A DNA stretch of 64,000 bases from Streptomyces sp. VRA16 Mangrove soil (GTDB taxonomy: Bacteria > Actinomycetota > Actinomycetes > Streptomycetales > Streptomycetaceae). The notes below the pieces were generated by a model. That model searched no databases, was not told where the DNA came from, and worked only from the letters and a program-made list of their open reading frames with translations. The position numbers and the translations under genes are program-made. Shown here piece by piece: positions 33,430 to 42,465 of the stretch; position 1 is the stretch's first letter, and each line of letters opens with the position of its first letter. The stretch lies in contig NZ_JAFVLN010000022.1 of NCBI RefSeq assembly GCF_017377775.1, positions 1-64,000 of the forward strand, read 5' to 3'.

Positions 33430-34992
33430 TCATCCCGCCGGCGCCCCCAGGAAGACGGGGTTCGTGAACGCCGTCAGGGCGCCGGGCAGGCCCGGGACCG
33501 TCGACGGATGACGCACCTCGGCCCGCACGTAGGCGGCGTACGCCGGGGTGGTGTGCCACGTCGCCTTCCCCGTCCCGGAGTCGGGCAGCGCCGCGGAGGT
33601 GAACAGGGTGCCCTGGTCGGTGACGATGTGCAGGGTGCAGCCGGGGGCGCCCTTCACCTCCAGGTCCACGGTCACCGGGGTGTCCGCGGCGACGTCGAGG
33701 CGCTCGCCTAGCCCCGCCGACCCGCCCCTGCCGCCGGACGCGGTGAGGGAGACCTCGACGTCCTTGGTCTCGGCGACGTACGAGCGGCCCGCCCTGATGC
33801 CCTCCTGGATCGCCTGCCGGGTCAGGTCGTCGGCGAGGACCACCGTCTGGGGGCCGCCGACCCGGTCCGGGTCGCGGTGCGCGTCGCTGTTGCCCATCGC
33901 GGGCAGCCACCCGCCCCGGCCGCCCGAACGGGCGTACGCGACAAGGGTGTTGTCCCAGTCGGCCAGGGAGATCTCGTCGTCCGGGGTGTACGGGCCGTTC
34001 CACACCTCCACCGCGTCCGCCTCGCCGAAGCCGAACTTCCAGCCGCAGCCGATGCAGGTCGCGTGCGGGTGCGCGGGGACCACCAGGCCGCCCGCCCGGC
34101 GGATCTGCTGCGCGTACTTCGCCCAGCGGTTGTCCCGGGCCCGGTAGCGCCAGTCGACGAACGTGCCCGGGTCCATGCCGAGCGCGACGACGTGTCCGTT
34201 GCGGGTCGTGATCTCCTCGCCGACCATCACGAGCAGGTCGTCGCCCGCCACGTCCGCCCAGTGCGCCTGCGCGGAGTGCGTGTTGTGGTCGGAGGTGTTG
34301 ATGAAGTCCAGGCCGGCCGCGCGGGCCAGCGCGCCGATCTCGGCCGGGGTGCGGCGGCCGTCCGAGTACCAGGAGTGCAGATGGCAGTCGCCGCGGTACC
34401 AGGCCCGGCCGCGCCCGCGCGCCCGCTCCGGCGGATAGCTCGGTACGGGCGTCCTGCCGCTCTCGCCGAACGTCAGCGTGATCGTCACCTCGTACGGCAG
34501 GCCCTCAGGCGCCACCGTGTACGGGCCGAGCGCGATGTTCCAGGTCCCGGCGCGCACCGGGCCCGGGATGTAGCCGGGCGTCGCGTCGTCGGCCCGGAGG
34601 AAGAACTCGGTCCTGGCCCCGCCCGACCAGCCGCGGAACCCCTTGCCGCCGAGCGCCGTGCCGCGCTCGTCGAAGATGCCGATGTCGAGCGCGTTGTTCT
34701 GGGTGCCGGCCGGGACGGTGGCCTTGGTGTACGTGTAGGAGACCTTGATCTCCCGCACCCCGCGCGGCACTTCGACCGGCAGATACACGAAGTCGGGTGC
34801 GCCCGGCGGCAGCGTGCCCTTGAGCGTCTTGGTGGACTGCGAGCCCTCGGCGGCGCTGGCGAAGCTCATGGTGCCGAGCGTAAGCGCGGTGGCCGCACCG
34901 GTCACGAGCAACGCCCGTCTGCCGAGCTGGTGGTCCGATACCTGGTCCGATACCTGGTCCGATACCTCGTCCGGTACGTCGTCGGTGCACAT
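33430..34992 (-). CDS. Exported PHP-domain metal-dependent hydrolase (CehA/McbA family)
   Basis: A 520-residue protein with a Tat-type signal: LGRRALLVTGAATAL (RR pair) ending at SFASAAEG. A beta-rich domain follows, then the PHP motifs GDCHLHSWYSDG, NTSDHNTHS, VGEEITT and VVPAHPHAT that bind two or three metals. CehA/McbA-type proteins act on carbamate or phosphoester-like substrates; substrate unknown. The ATG at 34992 has GGGGAG upstream. Residues near 8-20 are a short repeat (EVSDQVSDQVSD) encoded by a 12-bp DNA repeat. Confidence 0.85.
   Translation of the reverse strand: MCTDDVPDEVSDQVSDQVSDHQLGRRALLVTGAATALTLGTMSFASAAEGSQSTKTLKGTLPPGAPDFVYLPVEVPRGVREIKVSYTYTKATVPAGTQNNALDIGIFDERGTALGGKGFRGWSGGARTEFFLRADDATPGYIPGPVRAGTWNIALGPYTVAPEGLPYEVTITLTFGESGRTPVPSYPPERARGRGRAWYRGDCHLHSWYSDGRRTPAEIGALARAAGLDFINTSDHNTHSAQAHWADVAGDDLLVMVGEEITTRNGHVVALGMDPGTFVDWRYRARDNRWAKYAQQIRRAGGLVVPAHPHATCIGCGWKFGFGEADAVEVWNGPYTPDDEISLADWDNTLVAYARSGGRGGWLPAMGNSDAHRDPDRVGGPQTVVLADDLTRQAIQEGIRAGRSYVAETKDVEVSLTASGGRGGSAGLGERLDVAADTPVTVDLEVKGAPGCTLHIVTDQGTLFTSAALPDSGTGKATWHTTPAYAAYVRAEVRHPSTVPGLPGALTAFTNPVFLGAPAG
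34931..34978. repeat. 12-bp coding tandem repeat
   Basis: TGGTCCGATACC occurs three times in a row (34931-34966), then a diverged copy (34967-34978). It encodes the VSDQ repeat before the Tat signal, in frame, so copy number changes would keep the gene open. Confidence 0.85.
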
Positions 34993-35134
34993 GTCGCGGC
35001 TCCCCAGGGTCTGATGTGACGTGGGTGACCCTGGCATTGAGCCGTGAACCGCGGCCGAAGGGAAGAGGCAGGGAAGGAGAAGAGGCGGGGAAGGGGGCCG
35101 CCGCGCCGGCCGGGCGCGCTCGTATGCTCGGTTC

Positions 35135-37729
35135 ATGAGTGATCAGGACGCCGTGCAGCAGAGCCAGCCCACCGCCAACTCGATGCGCCGCGCGCTCAAA
35201 CGGGCCCGGGACGGCGTCGCCCTCGACGTCGCCGAGGCCGCCGTCCTGCTCCAGGCGCGCGGCGCCGATCTCGACGACCTGACCGCGTCCGCCGCCCGGG
35301 TGCGCGACGCGGGCCTGGAGGCGGCCGGGCGGCCCGGCGTCATCACGTACTCCAAGAGCGTCTTCATCCCGCTGACCCGGCTGTGCCGCGACAAGTGCCA
35401 CTACTGCACGTTCGTGACGGTGCCCGGCAAGCTGCGCCGGGCCGGGCACGGGATGTTCATGTCGCCGGACGAGGTCCTCGACATCGCGCGCAAGGGCGCC
35501 GAACTGGGCTGCAAGGAAGCCCTGATCACCCTCGGCGACAAGCCGGAGGACCGCTGGCCCCAGGCGCGCGAATGGCTGGACGCGCACGGCTACGACGACA
35601 CGATCGCGTACGTACGGGCCATATCGATCCGCATCCTGGAGGAGACGGGCCTGCTCCCGCACCTCAACCCGGGCGTGCTGTCCTGGACGGACTTCCAGCG
35701 GCTCAAGCCGGTCGCGCCGTCGATGGGGATGATGCTGGAGACCACCGCCGAGCGGCTGTGGTCGGAGCCCGGCGGCCCGCACCACGGTTCCCCGGACAAG
35801 GAACCGGCCGTGCGGCTGCGGGTCCTGGAGGACGCGGGCCGCTCGTCCGTGCCGTTCACCTCCGGGCTGCTCATCGGGATCGGCGAGACGTACGAGGAGC
35901 GCGCCGACTCGCTGTTCGCGCTGCGCCGCGTGGCCCGCTCGTACCACGGCATCCAGGAACTGATCATCCAGAACTTCCGCGCCAAGCCGGACACGGCGAT
36001 GCGCGGCATGCCGGACGCGGAGCTCGACGACCTCGTGGCGACCGTCGCCGTCGCCCGGCACATCATGGGCCCGGCGGGCAACATCCAGGCGCCGCCGAAC
36101 CTCGTCGACGGCGAGTACGCGCGGCTGATCGCGGCCGGCATCGACGACTGGGGCGGGGTCTCCCCGGTCACCATCGACCATGTGAACCCCGAGAAGCCGT
36201 GGCCGCGCCTCGACGAACTCGCCGCCCAGGCCCGCGAGTCGGGCTTCGAGCTGCGCGAACGCCTGTGTGTGTACCCGGAGTTCGTCACGCGCGGCGAGCC
36301 GTGGCTCGACCCGCGGCTGCTGCCGCACGTGCGCGCCCTCGCCGACCCGCAGACGGGCCTCGCGGTGGCGGACGCGCCGGTCGTGGGCCGCCCGTGGCAG
36401 GAGCCGGACGAGGGGTTCGTGGCGTCCGCGGGCCGCACGGACCTGCACCGCACGATCGACACGCAGGGGCGTACGTCCGACCGCCGCGACGACTTCGACG
36501 AGGTCTACGGCGACTGGGAGGCGCTGCGCGAACAGGCCGCGCCCGGCATGGTGCCGGAGCGGATCGACGGCGATGTGCGCGCGGCGCTCGCGGTGGCCGC
36601 CGACGACCCGACGAAGCTGACGGACGACGAGGCGCTCGCGCTCCTGCACGCCGACGGACCGGCCCTCGACGCGCTGTGCGGGATCGCCGACGACATCCGC
36701 AGGACGGTGGTCGGCGACGACGTCACGTACATCGTCACGCGGAACATCAACTTCACGAACGTCTGCTACACCGGCTGCCGCTTCTGCGCCTTCGCGCAGC
36801 GCCGCACGGACGCCGACGCGTACACGCTCTCCCTCGACCAGGTCGCGGACCGCGCCCAGCAGGCGTGGGACGTCGGCGCGGTCGAGGTCTGCATGCAGGG
36901 CGGCATCCACCCGGACCTGCCCGGCACCGCGTACTTCGACATCGCGAAGGCCGTGAAGGCGCGGGTCCCCGGCATGCACGTCCACGCGTTCTCACCGATG
37001 GAGGTCGTCAACGGCGCGACCAGGACCGGGATGTCCATCCGCGAGTGGCTGACCGCCGCCAAGGAAGCGGGCTTGGACTCGATCCCCGGCACGGCCGCCG
37101 AGATCCTCGACGACGAGGTCCGCTGGGTCCTCACCAAGGGCAAGCTGCCGACGGCGACGTGGATCGAGGTCGTCAGGACCGCCCACGAGCTCGGCATCCG
37201 CTCGTCCTCGACGATGATGTACGGGCATGTGGACCAGCCGCGCCACTGGCTCGGCCACTTCCGCACGCTGGCCGCGATCCAGCAGGAGACGGGCGGCTTC
37301 ACGGAGTTCGTGACGCTGCCGTTCATCCACACCAACGCGCCGGTGTACCTGGCGGGCATCGCGCGCCCCGGCCCGACGACCCGCGACAACCGGGCGGTCA
37401 CGGCCATGGCCCGGGTCCTCCTGCACCCGCACATCCCCAACATCCAGACCAGCTGGGTGAAGCTGGGCACGGAGGGCGCGGCCGAGATGCTCCGCTCCGG
37501 GGCCAACGACCTGGGCGGCACGCTGATGGAGGAGACCATCTCGCGGATGGCGGGCTCCTCGTACGGCTCGTACAAGTCGGTCAAGGACCTGGTGGCCGTC
37601 GCGCAGGCGGCCGGGCGCCCCGCCAAACCGCGCACCACCCTGTACGGCGAGGTACCGCGGGAGCGGGTGCGGGCCGCGGCGGCCTCGGACGGCCATCTGC
37701 CGGAGCTGCTGCCGGTGCTCGACAGCTGA
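35135..37729 (+). CDS. fbiC: Bifunctional FO synthase FbiC (CofG/CofH)
   Basis: An 864-residue double radical-SAM enzyme making the deazaflavin FO, the chromophore of F420. The N-terminal CofG half has the cluster C84-xxx-C88-xx-C91 (CRDKCHYC). The C-terminal CofH half has C544-xxx-C548-xx-C551 (CYTGCRFC), with GGIHPDLPG and a TIM-barrel end. It is divergent from the PHP gene and ends 4 bp before the lipoprotein gene from the opposite strand. It would supply cofactor to F420-using LLM enzymes such as the one at 24.8 kb. Confidence 0.96.
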   Translation: MSDQDAVQQSQPTANSMRRALKRARDGVALDVAEAAVLLQARGADLDDLTASAARVRDAGLEAAGRPGVITYSKSVFIPLTRLCRDKCHYCTFVTVPGKLRRAGHGMFMSPDEVLDIARKGAELGCKEALITLGDKPEDRWPQAREWLDAHGYDDTIAYVRAISIRILEETGLLPHLNPGVLSWTDFQRLKPVAPSMGMMLETTAERLWSEPGGPHHGSPDKEPAVRLRVLEDAGRSSVPFTSGLLIGIGETYEERADSLFALRRVARSYHGIQELIIQNFRAKPDTAMRGMPDAELDDLVATVAVARHIMGPAGNIQAPPNLVDGEYARLIAAGIDDWGGVSPVTIDHVNPEKPWPRLDELAAQARESGFELRERLCVYPEFVTRGEPWLDPRLLPHVRALADPQTGLAVADAPVVGRPWQEPDEGFVASAGRTDLHRTIDTQGRTSDRRDDFDEVYGDWEALREQAAPGMVPERIDGDVRAALAVAADDPTKLTDDEALALLHADGPALDALCGIADDIRRTVVGDDVTYIVTRNINFTNVCYTGCRFCAFAQRRTDADAYTLSLDQVADRAQQAWDVGAVEVCMQGGIHPDLPGTAYFDIAKAVKARVPGMHVHAFSPMEVVNGATRTGMSIREWLTAAKEAGLDSIPGTAAEILDDEVRWVLTKGKLPTATWIEVVRTAHELGIRSSSTMMYGHVDQPRHWLGHFRTLAAIQQETGGFTEFVTLPFIHTNAPVYLAGIARPGPTTRDNRAVTAMARVLLHPHIPNIQTSWVKLGTEGAAEMLRSGANDLGGTLMEETISRMAGSSYGSYKSVKDLVAVAQAAGRPAKPRTTLYGEVPRERVRAAAASDGHLPELLPVLDS

Positions 37730-37733
37730 GCCG

Positions 37734-39335
37734 CTACTGCAGAGCGGCGCCGAACCCGGTGCCCGGGGTGCCGTCCGTGCCGCCCTTCTCGGGCGCCTGG
37801 ACGGCCGCCGGGCCGAACGAGGTGACCCGGCGGGGGTGCGCGTCCGCCGGACCGGTGATCACCCAGACCGCGCCGGAGTCCCGTACCGCGCCGTCCTCGC
37901 CGGGGGCGCCGACGGCCAGCGCGGGCGGGGCGCTCTCGCCCGTCGGCAGGAACGCCACCGCCGAGCCGAACCGGTCGCCGCGCTCACCGGTGCCGGGGAC
38001 GACCGCGCTGTCCTGGGTGTAGGTGCGCACCGGCGCGGGGCCGAGTCCGCGCCCCCGTACGCCCTGGAACAGGTACACGGCGCCGGAGTCGGTCCGCCCT
38101 GCCGCGCCATTGGTGCCGGGCGCGCCGACGGCGAGGTCGGCGCAGCCGTCGCCGTCCGCGTCGGCGGCGCTCAGGGCGGCCCCGAACCGGTCGCCCTGGT
38201 CGTCGTCGAGAGCCGACGAGTGATCGCCGGCCCGGCCGCCGCCGGGAGCCGTCAGCGTGCCCGCCGGGCCGCCGGGCCCGTCGGGGCCGCCGGGCAGCAC
38301 CCGCACCCGCCCCGCGCCGTCCTGCGCGTCCTCCGAGACCTTGCCGATGTCGTACGCGGCGAGGTCGGCGTAACCGTCGCAGTCGAAGTCGCCGATCGCG
38401 CCGCCGAGCCCGTACGTGCCCAGATCCTTGCCGCGCGTGCCGAGTCCGTCCTTGCCGCCCGCGTAGAACCGGTCCGGGTAGCTCATCTCCTCGAAACCCT
38501 GCGAGGTGACGAGGTCGTCGCGGCCGTCACCGTTCAGGTCGCCGGCCAGGATCCGGCGCGGCTGGTCGGAGTCGCCCCAACGGCCCGTCAGTTGCGCCGA
38601 CTTGCGCTCCTCGCCGTCCCGGCCGAACGGCCCGTACAGGACGCGGGCGCCCTTCGACGCCACGAGGTCGGCCTGCCCGTCCCCGTCGAAGTCCCCGGCC
38701 GCCGTCCTGCCGAGCGAGGGCAGCATGGTCACCTCTGCGAGGCCGATGCGCGATCCCCACAGGACGAGCGTCACGGGTCCGGCCGCCGGCTCGTACCGGC
38801 CGGGATGGCCCTCGCCGTCGGCGGACGCGCGGGCCCGTTCGGCGTCGGTCGGGCCGATCTCCAGGGAGACGGCGAGGTCGGTGTGGCCGTCGCCGTCGAG
38901 ATCGGCCGCGGTGACGTGGTCCCCGAACCGGTGGCCCTGGTCGAGCAGCGGCGTGAGCCGGGCCGGTACGGACGTGCCGCCGACCGACACGAGCGTCTGC
39001 CGCCTGCGTCCCGCCTCGATCCCGTGCTCGCCCCCGTACAGGACGACGACGGCCCCCGCCTCCTTCCGCCCCCGGGCCTCGGTGGCGGGGGCGGCGACGA
39101 CGAGGTCGCCGAACCCGTCCCCGTTGAAGTCGCTGACCGTGGCGGTGGCGCGGCCGTGCGGGCCCGAGACGGTGCCGCTCGGAGGCGCGAGCGACGGGGT
39201 GGGCGTGCGCCCCTCCGCGTCCTTGCCGCCCGTCGCGGAGGAACAGGCGGCGACGGCCGGCAGCAGGAGCAGCACGGCGACGGCGTACCGGGTCCTGCGC
39301 GGGCTCCTCGACGGACGCATCGGCGCTGGACGCAT
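37734..39335 (-). CDS. FG-GAP repeat beta-propeller lipoprotein
   Basis: A 533-residue lipoprotein. MRPAPMRPSRSPRRTRYAVA starts a signal peptide ending in the lipobox VAAC. The mature part has at least seven FG-GAP/integrin-like repeats such as DFNGDGFGDLVVAAP, DLDGDGHTDLAVS and DADGDGCADLAVGAP, whose DxDxDG loops bind calcium. It should form a seven-bladed propeller on the cell surface. The AGGAGGT site precedes the ATG at 39335. The role is unknown; it may hold envelope or extracellular partners. Confidence 0.85.
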   Translation of the reverse strand: MRPAPMRPSRSPRRTRYAVAVLLLLPAVAACSSATGGKDAEGRTPTPSLAPPSGTVSGPHGRATATVSDFNGDGFGDLVVAAPATEARGRKEAGAVVVLYGGEHGIEAGRRRQTLVSVGGTSVPARLTPLLDQGHRFGDHVTAADLDGDGHTDLAVSLEIGPTDAERARASADGEGHPGRYEPAAGPVTLVLWGSRIGLAEVTMLPSLGRTAAGDFDGDGQADLVASKGARVLYGPFGRDGEERKSAQLTGRWGDSDQPRRILAGDLNGDGRDDLVTSQGFEEMSYPDRFYAGGKDGLGTRGKDLGTYGLGGAIGDFDCDGYADLAAYDIGKVSEDAQDGAGRVRVLPGGPDGPGGPAGTLTAPGGGRAGDHSSALDDDQGDRFGAALSAADADGDGCADLAVGAPGTNGAAGRTDSGAVYLFQGVRGRGLGPAPVRTYTQDSAVVPGTGERGDRFGSAVAFLPTGESAPPALAVGAPGEDGAVRDSGAVWVITGPADAHPRRVTSFGPAAVQAPEKGGTDGTPGTGFGAALQ

Positions 39336-39669
39336 CGGCGCTACCTCCTGGCGTGGGACGCACGTCGTCGTGGGAGGAGACGGCCGAGGCACGCGAACCG
39401 TTGTACCGGCGGCTGTGGAAGCGGCCCGAGGCCGCAGTCGGGGGGTGGCACCGGCTCGGGCCCGGCGCCACCGACAGATCGGCCGCCGGGCCCGAGGGCA
39501 CGCAGGCACTCCCGCGGCGCCCGCACCGGACTCTGCTGGATTCGGGATGAAGGGGAGCGGCTGGTGGGCGGCGCCGACACTGCCCAGCGGCCGCACATCC
39601 CGTGCGCGGACCGGTACCAGGACGCTATGCCGCGGCCCGGGGCGCGGCTCGCCGCTTCGCGCACGTCCG
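39336..39669. other. 334-bp gap without a gene
   Basis: This lies between the AraC-type gene stop and the lipoprotein start, both on the minus strand. I see no convincing ORF, hairpin or operator beyond the lipoprotein ribosome-binding site. It should hold the lipoprotein promoter. Confidence 0.5.
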
Positions 39670-40680
39670 CTATCCGCTTCGCGCGATACCCAGGGCGGCG
39701 GCCAGCGTCTGGGACGGCGTCTCGCCGAAGCGGGTCCGGTAGCGCCGCGCGAACCGGCCCAGATGGGCGAAGCCCCAGCGGTACGCGGTCTCGGTGACCG
39801 TGGTCGCGCCGGGTACGGCGCGGCGCAGTTCCATCCGTACGTGCTGGAGCCGCACTTCGTGCACGTACGCCATGGGCGTCATGCGCAGCTGCTTACGGAA
39901 GGCTTCCTGGAGCGTGCGCAGGCTGACCCGGGCGACGGCGGCGAGCGCGCCGCCGTCCCAGGGCGCGGCCGGGTTGTCGCGCACCGCGTCCATGACCCGT
40001 TTGACGGCCGCGGCGCTCATCCCGGGCGGCGGCGCGTCCAGGGCGTCGCGGTACCGGTGGCCGGTGGACAGCAACAGGCCCTCCAGGAGGGTCTGTTCGA
40101 GACGCCCGCGGATCATGGGGCTCTCCAGCAGCCCGCCGGGGTTGTTCACGTCACGCGCGGCCCAGCGGGCCAGCTCCGCCCAACTGCGGCCCGTACCGGC
40201 GGAGATGTCGAAGTCCCGCCGGAAGCCGATGCCGCGGCGGACCGGTCTGCCCAGCATGCTCTCCAGCTGCCGGTGCATCGCCGCCCTGTCGACCTTGATG
40301 GTCAGGGTGTCGCAGTCCGGCGAGAAGTCGCCGACCCGGAAGTCGGCCGTGGGGTTCAGCATGCCCCCGGTGCGGGCCGACACCTGGGTGTAGGCCCCCG
40401 GGCCCTGGCCGATGCCGAACGATCCCGTCGTCGGCGCCACGATGTGGTAGCCCCCCAGTTCGGGGATGAAGGCCGTGATGGAGGCGCCGAACGACATACG
40501 CCCCAGGGTCACGCCACCCAGCAGCACGACATCGGCGTCGAGGTCGAAGGTCTCCGCTGCGGAGGTGTCCAGTTTCATGTCGTAGAACTGCTGCGACAGC
40601 ACGGCGCGCGCCTCGTCCACCGAGCGGGTGGTGAAGCGGTTGGCCGCGGCCGCAGAGCCCTGTCCCCTGTCCGCGTCCAT
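39670..40680 (-). CDS. AraC-family transcriptional regulator
   Basis: A 336-residue regulator. Residues 1-200 form an AraC_binding_2-like sensor (LDADVVLLGGVTLGRMSFG, then VSARTGGMLNP). Two HTH motifs follow in the last 110 residues: ALAAVARVSLRTLQEAFRKQL and VTETAYRWGFAHLGRFARRYR with the conserved AraC signature GFAHLGRF..Y...FGETPSQTL. Its targets and ligand are unknown. The gene upstream, DUF397, is on the same strand 52 bp away but is more likely in the XRE operon. Confidence 0.9.
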   Translation of the reverse strand: MDADRGQGSAAAANRFTTRSVDEARAVLSQQFYDMKLDTSAAETFDLDADVVLLGGVTLGRMSFGASITAFIPELGGYHIVAPTTGSFGIGQGPGAYTQVSARTGGMLNPTADFRVGDFSPDCDTLTIKVDRAAMHRQLESMLGRPVRRGIGFRRDFDISAGTGRSWAELARWAARDVNNPGGLLESPMIRGRLEQTLLEGLLLSTGHRYRDALDAPPPGMSAAAVKRVMDAVRDNPAAPWDGGALAAVARVSLRTLQEAFRKQLRMTPMAYVHEVRLQHVRMELRRAVPGATTVTETAYRWGFAHLGRFARRYRTRFGETPSQTLAAALGIARSG

Positions 40681-40732
40681 GGGGCAAGGATGCTCCGCGG
40701 GACCGGGCGGCAGGACCGTTTCGGGGCAAGTC

Positions 40733-40909
40733 CTACTTGATCGATTCCAGGAACGCGGCCCAGGCGGGGGCGGCGACGGTGACCGTGGGGCCGGTGTCGG
40801 GGTGCTTGGAGTCGCGGAGGTGGATGGAGTGGGGGGTGGGGGCCATTTCGACGCATTCGCCCTCGCTGCCGCTGTAACTGCTCTTGAACCAGGCGAGGTT
40901 CATGCTCAT
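40733..40909 (-). CDS. DUF397 small protein (module 1)
   Basis: A 58-residue protein, MSMNLAWFKSSYSGSEG then ECVEMAP and IHLRDSK, ending WAAFLESIK. The WxKSSYS and VRDSK/LRDSK blocks define DUF397. Such proteins are nearly always paired with an Scr1-type XRE regulator in Streptomyces, and here the ATG overlaps the XRE stop by four bases. They probably act together, in an AbaA/WhiJ-like developmental or antibiotic control module. Confidence 0.92.
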   Translation of the reverse strand: MSMNLAWFKSSYSGSEGECVEMAPTPHSIHLRDSKHPDTGPTVTVAAPAWAAFLESIK

Positions 40910-41718
40910 TGCTCGTGTGCCACCTTCTCGATCAGTCTTGCCGAGTCCTCGGGATTGAGGGCCTGCGCCCGCAGGGTTCCATACTTGCCGACGAGGTCTC
41001 CCAGGTCTGGCTGCTCGCCTACGAAGTATCCGCCGCGGTGGCCCTCGACGTAGGCGAGCTGGCGGCGATCGGCAGTATCCAGAAGGATCATGGGGCCGTT
41101 CAGCCCGGCATGAGTCTCCCGATCATGCGGCATGACTTGAATCTCGACGTTGCGCAAGCGGCTGATGTCGAGGATGTGGAGCAACTGCTCGCGAAGCGTC
41201 TGGCGGCCGCCCAGCGGACGCGTGAGCGCCGACTCCTCAAGTACGTAGCTCACCGGTGGCGGTGGCTTTCGCGTGAAGAGTTCCTGTCGTGCCAGCCGGT
41301 CGACAACCCGGGTCTCGATCTCCTCGTCGTCCAGGGTGGGGCAGCAGTTGCAGGTGAAGACGGCCCGCGCGTAGGCCTCTGTCTGGAGCGATCCAGGGAT
41401 CAGATGGTTCTGGTACACGTGAAGCGCGTACGCGTTCTTCTCCTCGGCGAGGTAGTCCTCGGTCCACAGCCGTGCCCCACCGCGCTCGAACTCCTTGTCC
41501 GCCACGACCTGAAGTGCGCCTTGTGCACCGAGCGTGTGCTCGGCCAGCGCCACGAACTTTCCCCTGGGCGGACGCTCCCCGCGTTCCACCATTGCCACCT
41601 GCGACTTGGAAAAGCCGACTCGGTGCCCCAGTGCCTCCTGCGTCATTCCGGTTCGCTCGCGGTAGAACCGCAGAAGAGCCCCGAACGTCTGCGACCCGCG
41701 ATCACCTGACTGCTGCAC
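40906..41718 (-). CDS. XRE-family regulator, Scr1/WhiJ-like (module 1)
   Basis: A 270-residue protein. The helix-turn-helix is at about 15-60 (TFGALLRFYRERTGMTQEALGHRVGFSKSQ). The C-terminal 180-residue DUF5753/Scr1 domain is shown by YQNHLIPGSLQTEAYARAVF and EQLLHILDISRLRNVEIQVMP. The GTG start at 41718 has GGGGAGG upstream. It is translationally coupled to the DUF397 gene and divergent from an anti-sigma-like ATPase, the standard three-gene arrangement. Confidence 0.9.
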   Translation of the reverse strand: MQQSGDRGSQTFGALLRFYRERTGMTQEALGHRVGFSKSQVAMVERGERPPRGKFVALAEHTLGAQGALQVVADKEFERGGARLWTEDYLAEEKNAYALHVYQNHLIPGSLQTEAYARAVFTCNCCPTLDDEEIETRVVDRLARQELFTRKPPPPVSYVLEESALTRPLGGRQTLREQLLHILDISRLRNVEIQVMPHDRETHAGLNGPMILLDTADRRQLAYVEGHRGGYFVGEQPDLGDLVGKYGTLRAQALNPEDSARLIEKVAHEQ

Positions 41719-41801
41719 AACGGCCTCCCCAAGTGCACAGCCCCGCACCAACGTTGCGTAACCCTGGTCACAGTATGTGACGGCCCGGAACGCTGTGCAG
41801 C

Positions 41802-42248
41802 ATGAACGGCTCAATGAACCCCACGGAACCGAAGCGCTTCACGATCCTGCTCTCCGCGACCGCGCGTGGCGCCCGGCTGGCCCGGCTGCTGGCGGAGCGG
41901 CAACTGGCCGAATGGAAGAGAGAGTCGCCCGAGGCGGAGCACGTCGTCGCCGAGCTCGCCGCGAACGCGGTGCGGCACGGCCGGGTGCCGGGCCGCGACT
42001 TCCGGCTGACGCTCACCCTGGACGCGGCGCGCACGCTGCGCATCGAGGTGGCCGACGCGCGACCGGACCGGGTGCCGCGTTTCCGTGAGGCGGACGACGA
42101 GGGCGGCCGGGGCCTGCTGATCGTCGCGGCGTACGCGGACCGCTGGGGCGTGACCGGCGGCGAGACGGCCGCGCCGCACAAGACGGTCTGGGCCGAACTG
42201 GACGCACCGGAAGGCGAGTTGCGGACATCCGGTCGCGCGGCGCCCTAA
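41802..42248 (+). CDS. HATPase_c anti-sigma-type ATP-binding protein
   Basis: A 148-residue RsbW/SpoIIAB-like protein. The N box is VVAELAANAVRHG, the G box DDEGGRGLLIVAAYADRWG. Such proteins act as anti-sigma factors or serine kinases, and in Streptomyces they often sit opposite an Scr1-type XRE/DUF397 pair, as here. Partner sigma factor unknown. A start at the second ATG would lose four residues. Confidence 0.87.
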   Translation: MNGSMNPTEPKRFTILLSATARGARLARLLAERQLAEWKRESPEAEHVVAELAANAVRHGRVPGRDFRLTLTLDAARTLRIEVADARPDRVPRFREADDEGGRGLLIVAAYADRWGVTGGETAAPHKTVWAELDAPEGELRTSGRAAP

Positions 42249-42465
42249 CCACCCAAGGGGGAGAAGGGGAAGGTAAAAACCAACCCCCCTCACCACACCC
42301 CGGCGGTCACCTGCGGGGCGCGTCACTCGTGCGAGTGAGGATCACCAACTGGACTTGCGCTTGCGCGAGTTGATGGCACAGCCTCTGCGGCATATGCAAA
42401 GGCGGCCCCCGCCGGGACTGGCATCCCGAACGAGGGCCTGACAACGAAGGAACCAGAGCTTCCCG

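Noticed and set aside
34931..34978. 12-bp repeat as a regulatory iteron or origin
   Set aside because: It lies in frame inside the PHP gene and encodes a simple peptide repeat.
42340..42380. TGCGC-rich inverted repeat before the winged-helix gene as a confirmed operator
   Set aside because: Arms are short and imperfect and there is only one copy, so it is mentioned only as a possibility.
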